This document shows, piece after piece, positions 11,170 through 23,703 of a DNA stretch of 64,000 bases. This DNA is from Guyanagaster necrorhizus (taxonomy: Eukaryota; Basidiomycota; Agaricomycetes; Agaricales; Physalacriaceae). The notes under the pieces were generated by a model. That model did no database searches and was not told the origin of the DNA. It saw nothing but the letters and a program-made list of their open reading frames with translations. The translations under genes were made by a program, and so were the position numbers. Where the stretch lies: positions 438,515-502,514 of the forward strand of contig NW_025064908.1 of NCBI RefSeq assembly GCF_019112545.1, written 5' to 3'. Positions within the stretch are counted from its first letter, which is position 1. Each line of letters begins with the position of its first letter.

Positions 11170-13999
11170 TTAATTATTGTAGATATTCCAACTCTGCCAA
11201 AAACAACACACATCAGCAGAGCAAGACAGAAAACGAAAGAAAGAACCCACTTTACGCCACTGCAACCCCCGATGTTCGGCTATAGGCCCACTTATACCAA
11301 ACGCGACTCCCCTAAACCACCAGAACGTCAGGAATATCGACGACGAGCAGATCCCAAAAACGATCCATTTTGCTTTTGTCGTCAAACGACGCGAAGAGAA
11401 GACAAAGTGATCAAGGAGATGCGCAAACATCAGCACGGAGAAGTAGAGCGTCGGAAGCTAGAGATGGGTTTGGTTTAACACACGCAATCCCTAAAAGAAG
11501 GAAAGGATACCCACATAGTGGTGGACGTATGTGACACGGCCCATGATCATGAACGGCACTACAGCCCGCGTCAATAAATGCCCAAACCGCATATCGCAGC
11601 CCACCCACCATAATGAAGCGCCCATCCTAAAAATGCAATCTTCCCCACATACAAGAAATGATCCCACTCCCTCGGCTCCATATCAATATACTTCCTCTGC
11701 ATACGAAGCAGGTACACCAAAAACGTCAACAACGCCAGGATCAGACTGATCGCGCCTCCCCACCAGATGAGAGGCGTCCCCATCAAATAATACTTGACCT
11801 GATTGTCTGCCCAGCCGCACATCCTCAGTCCGAGATGGAGGAACGGCCAGTCGGACGGCTTCGACGCGAGGATGTCTTCTTTATCTGGATCAGGGACTAG
11901 GGCATTGTTGGATGTCATCATCGCAACGTTCAGATGCCAAAAGTCGCGCAGGAAGGGGGATTTGTAGAACTTCATGTCACCCGGGGGAACTTGGGGAAGA
12001 AGCGTTAGTGTTGATGTGGGTATGAAAAAAAGGGAAAACTTACGTCGGTCGTTCCAATGACTCTCAACGTTCCAGTATGTATGACTGTCCTTGGGGTCGT
12101 TGTCATTGGTGCAGGTGACTTCAATCTGCTTAAAGCCCCACTGTGGGAGAACACTATTCGCTGCACGCAAGTAACATCCCAAGTTCTTGTGGCGGAACCG
12201 CATTTGCGTGGTCAACGAATGGATCTTTTCCACTTTTTTGCCTTGCCTGATGTCGTCTACGACCTCGACGATCCAATAGTCTGAAGCGTCACCGACAGTC
12301 GCGTTGCCATAGCACGACACTTCATGAGCCAGCTTCGTCACCGGGGCGGGGATGTTGTGGGAGTGTAAATTACGAGTGGTGGGTCCGTGTGAGAGGCGGA
12401 TGACATCCCCGTCCTGAAGAAAGCGTATGGGGTCGTTCGGGTTGTAGTTGGCTTCTTCCCACGTCGGTAAGATGATCCATTGATTATTGTCGTCCTTGTA
12501 ATGATAACAAGTAACTTGCTGCTGAGTGGACCCCGTCGGATATGTCTGAACGTGCGAGTGTAAAAGACCACCGCCATAGCCAACATTCTTAAGTGTAACC
12601 TTCGAACCGATCGCAACCTCAAGTGGGTTGTTCTTGAAGTCGTTTCCGACTAAATTTGCCTGAAACAGCGAGCTCATCTGCGAGTCGCCAGGGCCTGAGT
12701 GGTTGAGAACCATGAAGTGGAGTTTGAAAGACGCCATGAACGTGAGAATGGGAAGGACAATCAAGCAGGCTATTCGGGCACCCCAATGTTTCAGTTGATC
12801 ACGCTGAGGAAGTTTCAGTATGCTTCAGAGGAGCAACATCAAGTTACAACTCACCACAGGCATTTTTAGGTCGCCAAACTTGTCCCAGAGATCCTCAATG
12901 GTGTATAGACCAACCAGAGCCGTGACGAACAAACCAACCATTTTCACACTGGTAACCCAACCGATAGATAGCCCTGTCATTGTCAGCCACAACCACCAGT
13001 CTATAGAGAAAGGTCTGCATCGGTTTCAGATAGGGAACGAACAGGAAATGATGCCGAACACACTGATATTGTTGGTTGTGAAACTTTGTCAAGCAGAAGA
13101 CCGTTAAGAATGTGAAGAAGAGTAGCATGGAATCCAGAAGAATGAAACGAGAGATACATAACCAGCCCACATCTAAATGAATGGTGAGAACAGTATGGTG
13201 GAACATATGGACCACACACCCAGAAGAACCATCAATGCCACCAAATGACAAGCCCACTGGCTCATGCCGAGCTCGACAGCAGTATACCATCCCAACGGGA
13301 CCATAGCCACTCCAAACGTCGCCAACATGACCCGCATAGCAACATACGGCACAGTGTCGGGGTACTGCACCCCACTCTTGAACTCGAAGCTCCCATCGTA
13401 GCCTGCCAGCAGACCCGCCAGCCCGACCAACATCTTCCCCAACGGCGGATGCACATCAAAGTAAAACTCGCGCTTCAAATAATGCGACCCAAACTTGCCA
13501 AAGTGGGCTTCGTCCCACACGACGATGTTGGACAGGCCGATCTTGTGGAAGCGGGTGTAGCAGGAGAGCAGGGTGTAGACGACGGGCGGGATGTGTTCTA
13601 GGTTTTGGTACAGGAATTCTCGCTGCGCAAAAGGGATCAGAAATGGACTGCGCTGCGATGCAGGAGAGGAAGAATACGTACGATGGACGTCGGGGGTGGT
13701 GGCGGTGCCATTCGTGGTCGCCCACCGCCCATACCGCTCCTCGGTGCGTGCATTTTGTTGTAGACGTCCTTTCCCTCGTCATCGTATGGGTAGTCCGTCT
13801 TTTGTGTGAGCTCATACCCGTCGTTCTCAAAGCTGAGTCCTCCTCCTCCTTTCGTCCGCCTCCGCGCCTTCTCTTCCATATGATATAGAGGTAGCTGTTC
13901 GTCCGTGTGAGCCCAATTGTTTGGTGGATACTGCACTTCCTCAAAGTCTGAAGAAGAAGAATCGGGATCTGACGCGCTAAAGTTCACCACAACAGACAT
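11170..13999 (-). CDS. PMT2: Dolichyl-phosphate-mannose--protein mannosyltransferase, PMT2 family
   Basis: Nine exons (13999..13682, 13622..13220, 13172..13062, 13000..12855, 12803..12044, 11989..11609, 11558..11515, 11457..11251, 11193..11170) join in phase to 797 residues. The protein moves mannose from dolichyl phosphate to Ser/Thr of secretory proteins in the ER lumen. Diagnostic text is VVWDEAHFGKFGSHYLKREF with the catalytic Asp-Glu pair, then DVHPPLGKMLVGLAG, typical of the PMT2 branch rather than PMT1 or PMT4. Hydrophobic helices follow, then a lumenal MIR region (GGLLHSHVQTYPTGSTQQQV; LSHGPTTRNLHSHN; MRFRHKNLGCYL), then more helices and the closing LQWRKSWNIYNN. The first 100 residues are a hydrophilic cytosolic tail. 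PMT2 proteins normally pair with a PMT1 partner; none is in this window. The last exon codes only seven residues, but it completes the family's conserved end. Confidence 0.95.
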
Positions 14000-15136
14000 C
14001 AGCCGGGGGTCGTGGAACGAGCAGGGCTCGGCACAAAGGCCCTGCGTAAAGGCGATCGAAATGCTAAGAAACAAAAAGGAGCCTTGTCGGCGTCGTGAGT
14101 GACCGTGTTGTCGAATTCGAAGTTGTGTGTGAGGTACCGGTGTCCGCAGCTGAACAGGTTTGCCACGTTGACCTCAGCGTTCATCAAATTCGATATATCA
14201 TGTCCATGTATAGCTTCACTCCGACTTTTCAGCGTAAAAAACCCGCTGAAATACAGAACAATCTGAAACTGAATCCGAACCGCAGCACAGAAACAAATCC
14301 GTTGCATAGAGAAAGTGCGCAATTGGTCATTTATCGTAGTTGCCGGAAATCGGCATGACTCCGGCTTCAACGGCTTCACCAAGTTGTGCAGTGCTTCCAT
14401 CCATATTTTAGTTGTAATTCTAACCATATCCGAAGAAAGGCAGGGTGATTTTAGGGCTACTGCTGACCCCCATCGAAACAGTCCATCACTCCATATGTCA
14501 CGGCTTGAATGAAAACACGTACAGTTATTTTCCGGCCAAACCCCTAAAATCACTAAAAATCCATAACATCTATGCCTCCAATTGTACAATAGTTACTGGA
14601 GGGAAGGAAGCTAAATCAACTGTTTCAGTAACTAATGGTGTGGCAATAACTGTATTTCTCAGTGTTTTTTTCACGCGGGTTTTTGCACAAAGTACCGGTG
14701 AAATTACTAATTAACCCCCGGATATTACTGGCCGTGAATTCATGTGGTCATTTGTCGGGGATTTCGCAAGTACACCATTTTAGGTACATAATATCAGTTA
14801 GTGTGACGTACTCGGCGTAACCTTCGGCATTAGCGGCTGGACCAAGTGATGGCGACTCGGCTTATCTCGGCTTAATACCAAGCCCTCATTATTCTCTTCA
14901 CCGATTTTTTGCGTTGTCTGGTGTAGCTCACTCAAAGTTTCAGAAACCCATTGAAATACAGCAAATCTACATTCATAAGATTAAACAGACAGCAAAAAAT
15001 GATTGTTGTAGGGCAGAACCCTGCACCAGATACTTTTGTATATGAAAAAAGTGCTTGCCATTGCGTCCAACCACGACAACACTGCTCAAGTAGCCGACGC
15101 TGGATACGACTGCAACAGTAGCAACGAAAGGATGAA
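14000..15136. other. Intergenic region upstream of PMT2
   Basis: A 196-codon minus-strand frame (14589..13999) runs into the PMT2 start in another register and has no recognisable content. No splice-consistent gene was found. The region presumably holds the PMT2 promoter and the NOP1 3' end signals. Confidence 0.5.
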
Positions 15137-16374
15137 TCAAACGCTAGGTACACCGTGCCGCAGGTAGACAGCTACAGGGCAAGGAATGAGAAACGGCTTT
15201 CATCGAGAACTCGACAAACAACATACCTGATACCATAGCGTGATCTCGCTCATAAGGCTCCAGAGGAACCTGCTCAAGAGCCTTGAAATGCTCCTTTTGC
15301 AACGTTGCAACTTCTGATGCAAAGACGGCATCGGGTGACATTGTTGAGTCGATGCAGCTGGCCTTTATCGATATAACCACATGTCCACCGACTTTGAGGA
15401 AATATTCCGCGTTCAGGACGACGATACGAGCCTGGTCGGGCTGCGCAACATCAGCGAAGATGACGTCGACTTGCGATAGCAGCATCCGGTATTTTTGTGG
15501 CTTACGGGCATCTTCGACGATAGCTAGGACAAAAATGTATGAGCACACATGCAAGCGAAGCTACATGCTGCTTACGGATAACATTTGTTCGCTTCTTAGC
15601 CATACCGATGAGGTCACGACCGGATCGTAATGAGAATTCGACCGCATATACAACGCCTTCCTGCAAGTTCAAACCATATGAAAAAAAAAGTCGGAGAAAA
15701 GAGCAGGAAAAGGCGCACCGGTCCAACGATATCAGCGACATGGCTCACACTCGTTCCACTCGCAGCACCGAGATACAACACCTTTTTCCCAGGCGCAATG
15801 AAAATATCATCCAGACCACCCAACACCCCAGCAGCCAATTTACTCCGGAAAGGATTCCACACCCTGTACTCGACCTTGGTACCATCGACACCACCCTCAA
15901 TAGATATACGTTTCTCTCCGTACACAGATTCCCCTGGGACGAGGTTTTTCGTGACGAGGAGATGCTCCTTGCCTTTGGCGATGAAGACGCCAGGGTGTCT
16001 GTGTGGCTCGAGGACGGTGTTGGAACCTCCCTTGGCGCCACCTCGTCCTCCACCACGACCGCCCCGGCCTCGTGGAGCGCCTCTACCTCCTCGTCCACGG
16101 TCACCGCCTCTTCCTCCTCCTCGTCCGCCTCGGCTCTGAACACCGCCTCCACGAACACCACCTCCTGAAAAAAGAAAGATATAAACGTGCATTCATTGGC
16201 AGAAGTATTGACTCACCTCGTCCACGTCCTCCGCCACGACCGCCTCCACCACGATCACCTCCTCGTCCTCTTCCTCCGAATCCGCCTCGTCCTCCAGGTG
16301 CACCTAAAAGAGACAGAAAAAAGGTCAGGACATCAAATACACTGCATAAAGATATTCCACGAACCAAAAGCCAT
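15137..16374 (-). CDS. NOP1: Fibrillarin, rRNA 2'-O-methyltransferase
   Basis: Exon 1 is ten bases (16374..16365), followed by exons starting at 16303, 16164 and beyond. The N-terminus is a GAR domain of Gly-Arg repeats beginning [18 protein letters not shown]. The methyltransferase fold then starts at [20 protein letters not shown], with the AdoMet loop [17 protein letters not shown], then [32 protein letters not shown] and [16 protein letters not shown]. It ends [20 protein letters not shown]. Fibrillarin is the catalytic subunit of box C/D snoRNPs in the nucleolus, methylating rRNA and, in fungi, also histone H2A glutamine. Splicing of the last intron replaces a readthrough tail with the short [11 protein letters not shown] end. 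Usual family ends are PPPKK-like and basic, so the terminus here is slightly unusual. Confidence 0.95.
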
Positions 16375-17703
16375 GGATATATGCGCTTGACTGGTGTAGT
16401 AATTGCCCGCTCGCGGGTGTCGTTAATGGGAAGAGCTCGTCAAGATTTTTTTCGAGAGCTCTTTCCTTATTCGGCGTGACAAGTCACACAGACATTCCGT
16501 CACCACCACGATCCGGCTTCTCCGGTCCGATCACTGAATTTTTTGTTTTTCCAGCACTGTAGGCTACTTAAAATGTCATGAGTAACTTTTTGCAAGTTTT
16601 GGGGGTCCATGCATCCATCTTCAAGTTACCTCAAGGTCCACATAGGGTTCTGATTCACATTCATTTCAGGTCATGGCACTCTATTTCTGAGCAGAACTGA
16701 GAAGCTCAATTCACTGAACTTCTGGAAATACAAGACTGGAATGTTTGGCTTCATCTCCGTAAGTTCTTCCTGTTAATGGCCCTTCGACTGCTTTACTGGT
16801 CGAGGAAGAGCCCTAGATCCTCGTCAACCTATTACCGGGCGGGCTTAAGGCTGTCCTGTCCCTGTAACGGCGTTGTTCATGTATGTATCCGTACTTTGAC
16901 TATCCGCATACTCTTTTCTCATCAGAGACTTATGAAAGTTGGCTTCTTTCGACGACCTAGGACCGCGATGCACTATGACTCACCACGGTGTCCGTTAATC
17001 GTCGCCGTGTCGCAATTATTCTCCTCGTTTTGTCGGCGAGAAACGTCTCTAATTATCGCCTTATATCGCGTCTCCCGTCCCTGACGCGTTGTATCCCACT
17101 CCGATCAGCGACGTTGATATCACCAGGTATCGGTTTCTTGTTTACTTTCCTTCACGATTCCATCACTCTCCAGGGGCACATTTAAAGTACCGGCCTTTCA
17201 AATGCGCCTTTTCTCTCTTTCCGTTGCTCTCGTCACGGAATTCTTAGTACCCCGGAATCGAAGGACTCATCATTCCCCGTCGGATGTCGATCGTCTTAGG
17301 AAGGTATTCATTTTGGAAGCATAGTACAATCTCAAAAAGGTTATCCAACTGAGTTTTACGATGTCGCATGGCCCATAGTGATATATGTATTCTGAGGAAG
17401 GTACGCTATCGTCTTCGACCACAGAGACATCCGGAGACACTCTTCCAGCGGATATTACCCACACGGCTCTTTTATCTTGCCAGTCACAGGATCGTATTCA
17501 GATTATCTGATTCGTGGGTGTCCAAAAGAACAAGGTTAGCCTTACATTTCTGTGATCTTATGAATCACACGCGATAAACTTTCAAATCCTTCCGGTTGTA
17601 GCAAGATCCATAAATCTCTGAAACGGCGTCATGGCTTTCGAGGGTGTATAAAAGACAAGAAACCTTGTCTCCTCGTGTACGTACTACTCTCCCTCCTCTC
17701 CTC
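16375..17703. other. Divergent intergenic region, NOP1 (-) and MFS gene (+)
   Basis: I see no coding sequence with support. The region should hold both promoters. A TATA-like box sits near 17646, about 55 bp before the transporter ATG. Confidence 0.55.
17646..17653 (+). promoter_or_regulatory. TATA-like box before the MFS gene
   Basis: The motif tataaaag lies about 55 bp upstream of the ATG at 17704, in a good position for a short-leader fungal promoter. Confidence 0.55.
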
Positions 17704-19748
17704 ATGTCTACCGCCGAGTGTTCCTCCAAGTCTGAGAAGAAGGTCTTTGACCCTTTGTATGGTGCCCGCACGGATGTCTCCCCTGTTGGACTTGAACACT
17801 ATGTCAAGGTTGACCACGCACTAAATATCCGGAACGCGGATGATAAGGAACGTGCCCACGAGACCGTCGAGGTCAGAGTACCCATAACAACCACGATGAT
17901 GGTGGACTCTGATTTTCCCGACGGTGGTCTTAAAGCGTGGCTCGTCGCATTTGGTGTGAGTACCTTACATCCATCGTACACCAAATCATTGTGCCAAGTG
18001 GCTCTTCTTCCCAGGGCATGTGTTGCACGTTTACAACGTAAGTGTTCTGGGTCTCCCGCATTACGCTCTCTTCCATTGACTCTACCGCACCCGTTTGCTC
18101 CCAGATTCGGCTATGTGAACGCCTGGGGCGTGAGTATTGATCTCGGTATTTATTCATCAATTCGACACTCATGATCTACAGGTTTTCCAAGCATACTATC
18201 AGGAAACTATTCTAAGGGACTCATCACCTTCAAGCATGTAAGAAGGTTTGTCTTCATTTGCTCGGTTCCCTGACCGCCTGCTGTTTTTAGCGCATGGATC
18301 GGCTCTGTACAAGTACGCATGTCATTGGTTCCTACATATGCTACTGCTTATTTGGCCGTGTAGTACTGCCTTGTGTTCCTTCCGGGGATCCTCGTTGGCC
18401 GCCTTTTCGACTTGGGATACTTCCACACGATCCTTCTTTCTTGTAGCGCCTTACTCGTTCTCGCGACCTTTCTGACCGCCGAATGCACTGCATACTGGCA
18501 ATTTCTTCTCTGCCAGGGATTCGTAGTCGGGGTGCGTAATTTCTGACTCATCCTGCGGTTATTAATTGTACTTTTAAGCTCGCCTGCGGTGGAATATTCG
18601 GGCCTGCGATGGCCGTCATTGCCCATTGGTTCAAAAAGAAAAGAGGCATGGCTTTAGGGCTCGTGGCCATTGGTTCATCAATAGGCGGCACCGTCATTCC
18701 GATCATGGCTAGGAATCTGATTCCTCGTATTGGGTATGTGTTTTTGCTCTTTGGACTCTTTCACTAAGGAATTTACGTGTACTCCGACAGATTCTCGTGG
18801 ACAATGCGGGTCAACGGTTTCGTTCTTTTGGCTACCCTCTGTTTGGCAAATGCCGTATGTGATCATTCCAGGCTTATGTGGCGCTTTTCTCACTTCCAGC
18901 AGACTTTGAAGCGGCGTTTACCACCGACGAACGTCATTGGTGGCCTCTTCAACTTGCACTCTTTGAGATCCGCTACTTTCTCCTGCTACTGTGCCTCCGC
19001 TTTTTTCGTTTTTCTCGGAATTTACACCAGTCGGTGCCTTGGTCTGTCTTGGCCTATGCTTTGAGCCCTCACGTATTTCAATGACAGTGTTGACGTATAT
19101 CGATGTCAGTGCAGTGTCGCTAGGCATTTCGGCTGGCCTCTCTTTCTATCTAGTCGCCATCGTGAACTGTTCCAGCGGTGTCGGACGATATATTGCCGGA
19201 GGTCTCTCTGACCGTTACGGTACATTTATTCACGTCAACTCATAAATTTATCCACTTAATGGTGTCCTAGGCCCGCTTAATATCATGATTCCTCTGACCT
19301 CATTTGCGGCCATATTCACCTATGCCTGGCCGTTTGCCCCAAACGAAGCATCCCTGATTTGCGTTGCCGTTCTATATGGGTATGTCCCGGACTTTCTCAT
19401 CCCGGATACGTTTATTAATTATTATCAATCAGGTTTTCGTCCGGCGCTTATATGTCTTTACTGCCGAGCCCCTTGATGGCGATGGGCGAGCCGAGCGATG
19501 TCGGTCGTCGATTCGGCATGTGTATGAGCATCCTGTCCATCGGGGCGCTAATCGGTCCCCCGATATCTGGAGATATCAATTCCGCGACGAAGGGATTCCA
19601 GGCAGTTGGGTTCTTTGCAGGTGCGTTCATCTCGCCTGCTTGGATACATATTTGACAGCTCTCGACAGGCAGTACGATACTTCTGGGTGTTGTGCTGATG
19701 ATCATTACACGGTATCTCCTTCTTGGGAGATCTTTGGGAAGAATATAG
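17704..19748 (+). CDS. MFS transporter, monocarboxylate-transporter-like
   Basis: Many small exons can be joined in phase. A polar N-terminus ends FPDGGLKAWLVAFG, the family's entry into helix 1, followed by FGYVNAWGVFQAYYQETIL and, after splicing, IAWIGSVQ. Later exons give GPAMAVIAHWFKKKRGMALG, the basic loop typical of fungal MCT-like carriers, then SSIGGTVIPIM, RRLPPTNVIGGLFNL, the second-half entry LTYIDVSAVSLGISAGLSFY, GRYIAGGLSDRYGPLNIM and a last helix ILLGVVLMIITRYLLLG before the stop. The pattern fits the 12-helix fungal MCT-like family (TC 2.A.1.13), including yeast Mch proteins and riboflavin or carboxylate carriers. The substrate cannot be read from sequence. The gene stands alone with no biosynthetic neighbours. 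Confidence 0.85.
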
Positions 19749-21960
19749 TGGAACAAGGGGTGCTTTCGTTTCATACCGTCTAAATTATTATAACTAGTTT
19801 CTTGGATTGTCCATGGACTCATAACAAATGGCTTCAATGTGGCTACGTCGCAATCCCGTTCATCTGTATAGTCATCATGAACCCTTGAGAGACGAGGTTG
19901 CAAAAGGTATACCAAACATTCTCCCAGGGACGAGCGTATCTCTTCGATCTAGTAGTCTCCAATTGGACGATCAGAGTCCAATCAGAGTCAGAGCTAGATG
20001 TCTTCTTTCTTGTCCCTTTTGAAGTGGGCACCTAGTTTGGCATATCCGCATTCGATTTATCGATGGTCAAGTTCACAACTTGCGCTCTACTGTTGTCGGC
20101 TTGTGATTAGATAATTAGTTCGCGACGCGAAGGACCGCCTGAGGGCGTGTGCTCGCCTTTACCATTATCTTGTACGTTTCAGCGCCGGCTGTACTATTAC
20201 ATATCCTTTTTCTGATCTTCCTTGAAAGCCAAAGTGTCCTATAGATCTGGACTTCAAGTCTCCTAGTCCTTCCTTTACTACTCAATCATAGTCACGTAGG
20301 TTTCAACCCCATATTTTTCGCGCAGTTCGCTGATTTTTATATTTCATTTATGAGCAACGTTCATGAGCTGACCCAGCTGGCGGCTATACTTCGAGGGGTG
20401 CTGTAAGGTACAGGCTAAACTGTCGCATAGTACAGTATTGCAGGTTCAAATTGGGTTCGAACGCGTCCAGTGGGATACATACTACGACACTTTTGTCTTG
20501 GCTGATCTGGGCTGTTCAATTGAACAGTCTAATCTTCGTGTCTATTGTATTTTCCACCTGGCTCGTAATCACCGATGTCCGGAAAACGCTGTCATCTATT
20601 ACTGTGAGGTAATTTGCTGTATCGTTACTAAATTGCCACAGGCATCTCATCAATCCATCGTAAGAGAAAGACAGACGAAGCAGAAAAGAATAGTCTGTGA
20701 GCAAGAAACGCCCCCAGACCTATAAATTCCGGAAGACAAGAGGCTTCATGACACTCTGACCTGATTTTTGAAGGCTGTTTTGTGGAAGACTACAGCGCAA
20801 GACTCTAAGATGAAAATGAGAATCAATCTGATTTTGGGGGAACACGCACTGACAGAAGCTGCACTGTCTGTTCTCACATTGAGTCATAGAAGTATCCCAA
20901 TTTAACTGCATTGGTGCAAGAGTTCTCATGAAGACCCGGAAGTTCATATATCCGACGGTGACCTATCATAGGCGTTTCAGAACAGATGAATACGCGTCTC
21001 TAAACACGCTGCCTCCTTGAAGCGTCTCCTTTCACAGAAACATACCCATGCTTCTGATCAGAGGGCCCCGGCCAGGGAAAAGGACGCTGAGCAAAAATCC
21101 AAAGCATTGGTAAAAAGAAGAGACAACTTATTCGTCTCCGCGTCGAGAATTCTTGTACAGCGTGTAGTCTCCATCCAGGGTCCAAAATTAGAATCGCGAA
21201 GCAAGTGCTACGTTCAATGAATATGAATTGTGTAGAGTTTACAGGAACCACAACCACCTAAAAGCAAAATACTATCAATTTGAAGATGCAAGTAACACAG
21301 AGTAGAGCACCCAGGAAGTCACAGCAGCTTCGTGAGACCAAGCCACCCGGAGATTCTCAAGAACAGGGCAAAGACTGCGCCGAGTAAAGTCTTGAATTTT
21401 TGAATAATACGGACTCGTACAAGTTATATATTAGAGTAGGCAACGTGATATAAGGCCACGAAAATCTGTGACCTGTTGAATGAAGCTTATGAAAGCTGAA
21501 ATAAAAAGAACTCACCCTGGACACATGGGGCCCTATCCTTCTCCGCTACGATATCATTGAACCCGCTTTCGAGTAAACCACGACGCTAGAAATATTTTTT
21601 GCCAGGACCTAGGCCCCGTTCTCACCAAGCTGCATTTATAGAAAACGAAAATTGATGTAAGCGGAGCCCTGTGTCCCCGGCCAAGGCAGCTTCTGTCCTC
21701 AACATTACGTCATCGGCGACCCTGACGTTTCGCTACCGGCGTCGAATTCGACCATTCGTGAAGACAGTGGGCTTGAAGAACACCTACCGCCTAGCAGAAA
21801 GTTTGAGTACGTGCGCAAATTATTCAAGACGTACAGGATGGTGGTTCGGGAGAAAGCAAGTTCGGTAGATCCCGTTTGAGCCGCATTGCACGCCAAGTAC
21901 CGATATACTAATATTGTAAGAAATACGGGGCCAGATAAAAATTTCGTTAGCAGCGGTTCA
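19749..21960. other. Long stretch without a supported gene
   Basis: Only short frames are present (for example 20438..20725 +), none with domains or splice partners. A few short homopolymer runs and ordinary CpG content are present. It may be old decayed sequence to the left of the F-box relic. Confidence 0.5.
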
Positions 21961-22099
21961 ACGAAAGATGAAATATAACGACGTACAGTTGTTTTACGAT
22001 TTCAGAGCTTGGTTCAGTCGCAGGAATCATACAAGTCATTGGTGTCTTGAGGGTAAGTGTTCACTTCTTTCTGGAATAGTCAACATCACAGAACCTGTC

Positions 22100-23316
22100 T
22101 TATTACGCGTATCCATCGACTCCTTCGATCATTCCATAACTATCATCGGGGACAAAATTGCCGCAACCAACGACAATTCTCTACTTACATATCTCCAAGC
22201 TCGTCGTACAGTGGTGCGATGCGCGAAGGAAAGATAACTCCATATTTTCATCAATACGTCGCCTTCCACGGGACACCCTAATCGAAATCCTCTCTTTTGC
22301 TCTTGTTATGACCAACTGCCGCAGCGTGTTTCTATGCAGAGGACCCGCATCGGCGCCTCTCGAACATGTATCACTCATGGAGGCATATCTTGTGCTCTGC
22401 GCCGTTGCTTTGGTCGTCTGTCATTTTCGAGGGGATACATATCGAGCTCTCCAACAAAAAAAAAGTCTTGGTTTCTCACATCCAAAGCCTTCTTCAGCAA
22501 TCTGGAGATGTGCCGCTTAATATCTTTATTGGTCCTAACCTTCGGTTTCCGAAATACGGCGAGGAGATATATATCTCGTCCTTTTGGAAACATCTCATCG
22601 GTGGAGAAACCTTACTTTTGGAGAGCCAGGAGAGGGCCTGTCATAATCTGCTGTATATGCTCAAGGACGGGTCGGAGTCAGTTCATGAGAGGTTAGCTCG
22701 ATTGGAATGCCATCGACATGTGTCGAGCGTATAGCGGCGGCACGTTAAAAATAACTATTGTGATCTGCTGCACTCTGCGCCCCGCCTCAGAAAGGCTATA
22801 CTGGACCACCACATGCCCTTCTCCCCCCTACAGCTTCGACACACAACACACATCTCCGCTTCATGCACCACGCTCGAACAGCTTCGTTCGATCTTCTCAT
22901 ATCCCCAGCTCATCGCATGCCACGTACAAGCCGGCTGGCTTGCGAGACTCCTACGAGGACATACTACAAGCGAACCTATTATTCATCAAGACCCTCCGCT
23001 GTCTTCGCATTTCATTCCCCCCCCATGTCCTTCGCTTGCCAGCATTGGACATACTCGACATCAGGTCCATGCCTTCGAAGCGCCTCGCGATGTCATTTTC
23101 ATTTCTTTCCTCGATCAGTCAAAATGCCATCTCACGTCCCTTCCGGCCGGCAGCATGCATAGGCGTAAGCGTAAGTTGCATTTGATCAGACCAATCCTTG
23201 CGCACCAAAGCTTAAAAGCTTATCGTTACGATACTTGGATGTCACTCTTGATTTTTGACTTGACACTATTACCTTCGAGTTCCGTGACGCATTTTGTCGT
23301 ACAACAAGGAGGCTAG
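22100..23316 (+). pseudogene. Decayed F-box/LRR-like gene
   Basis: Recognisable pieces of the large agaricomycete F-box family appear in order but in changing frames. First comes a helical lead LLTYLQARRTVV, then the F-box core IRRLPRDTLIEILSFAL (about 22245..22310), then SWRHILCSAPLLWSSVIFEG in another frame, a PLNIFIGP strand, LLHSAPRLRKAIL, FSPLQLRHTTHIS, LEQLRSIFSYPQLIACHVQA, LRCLRISFPPHVLRLPALDI and FISFLDQSKCHLTSL. Frame changes fall near 22230, 22350, 22960 and 23060, and a TAG interrupts at 22732. F-box proteins are substrate receptors of SCF ubiquitin ligases. A single intron could rescue one break but not all of them, so I call it a pseudogene. It could still contribute short transcripts. 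Confidence 0.7.
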
Positions 23317-23703
23317 TTCCACATCTCTGCGAAGTACAACGTTGAGTGTCGGTTGTAGACCATTACTGTCATGGCTGATGACCACGTTCTTTCTACCTAT
23401 TAGTATCACTCTGCATTTTCCCTCTATTACTCTGCTGTTGCCCCATGGCCTTGCGTGAGGTTCTGCATCGTCTCCGTATTTGTTTGATCATCGAATGGAG
23501 GAGCGTTCCGACGGGGATGTTTTCATTTACGTGGAACACATCACGACGCCACATTGGATCAAGCCACAAACCCATAAGCGAAACGCCCAAGACCAGGTAG
23601 TACATACAGTTGAGTTACCTTCCACCAACACCCGGCGGTCATGTCATGGACTTGGTAGAATACAATATGAATTACAACGACCAGCGCTACAACATGCGCA
23701 GAG

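Noticed and set aside
11107..11478. A 123-codon plus-strand frame that looks basic and protein-like
   Set aside because: It lies over the last exons of PMT2 on the other strand, whose text is clearly family-specific and in phase to the conserved SWNIYNN end.
15539..16479. Several long plus-strand frames rich in Pro, Arg and Ser
   Set aside because: They are the antisense of the Gly-Arg repeats and methyltransferase domain of fibrillarin.
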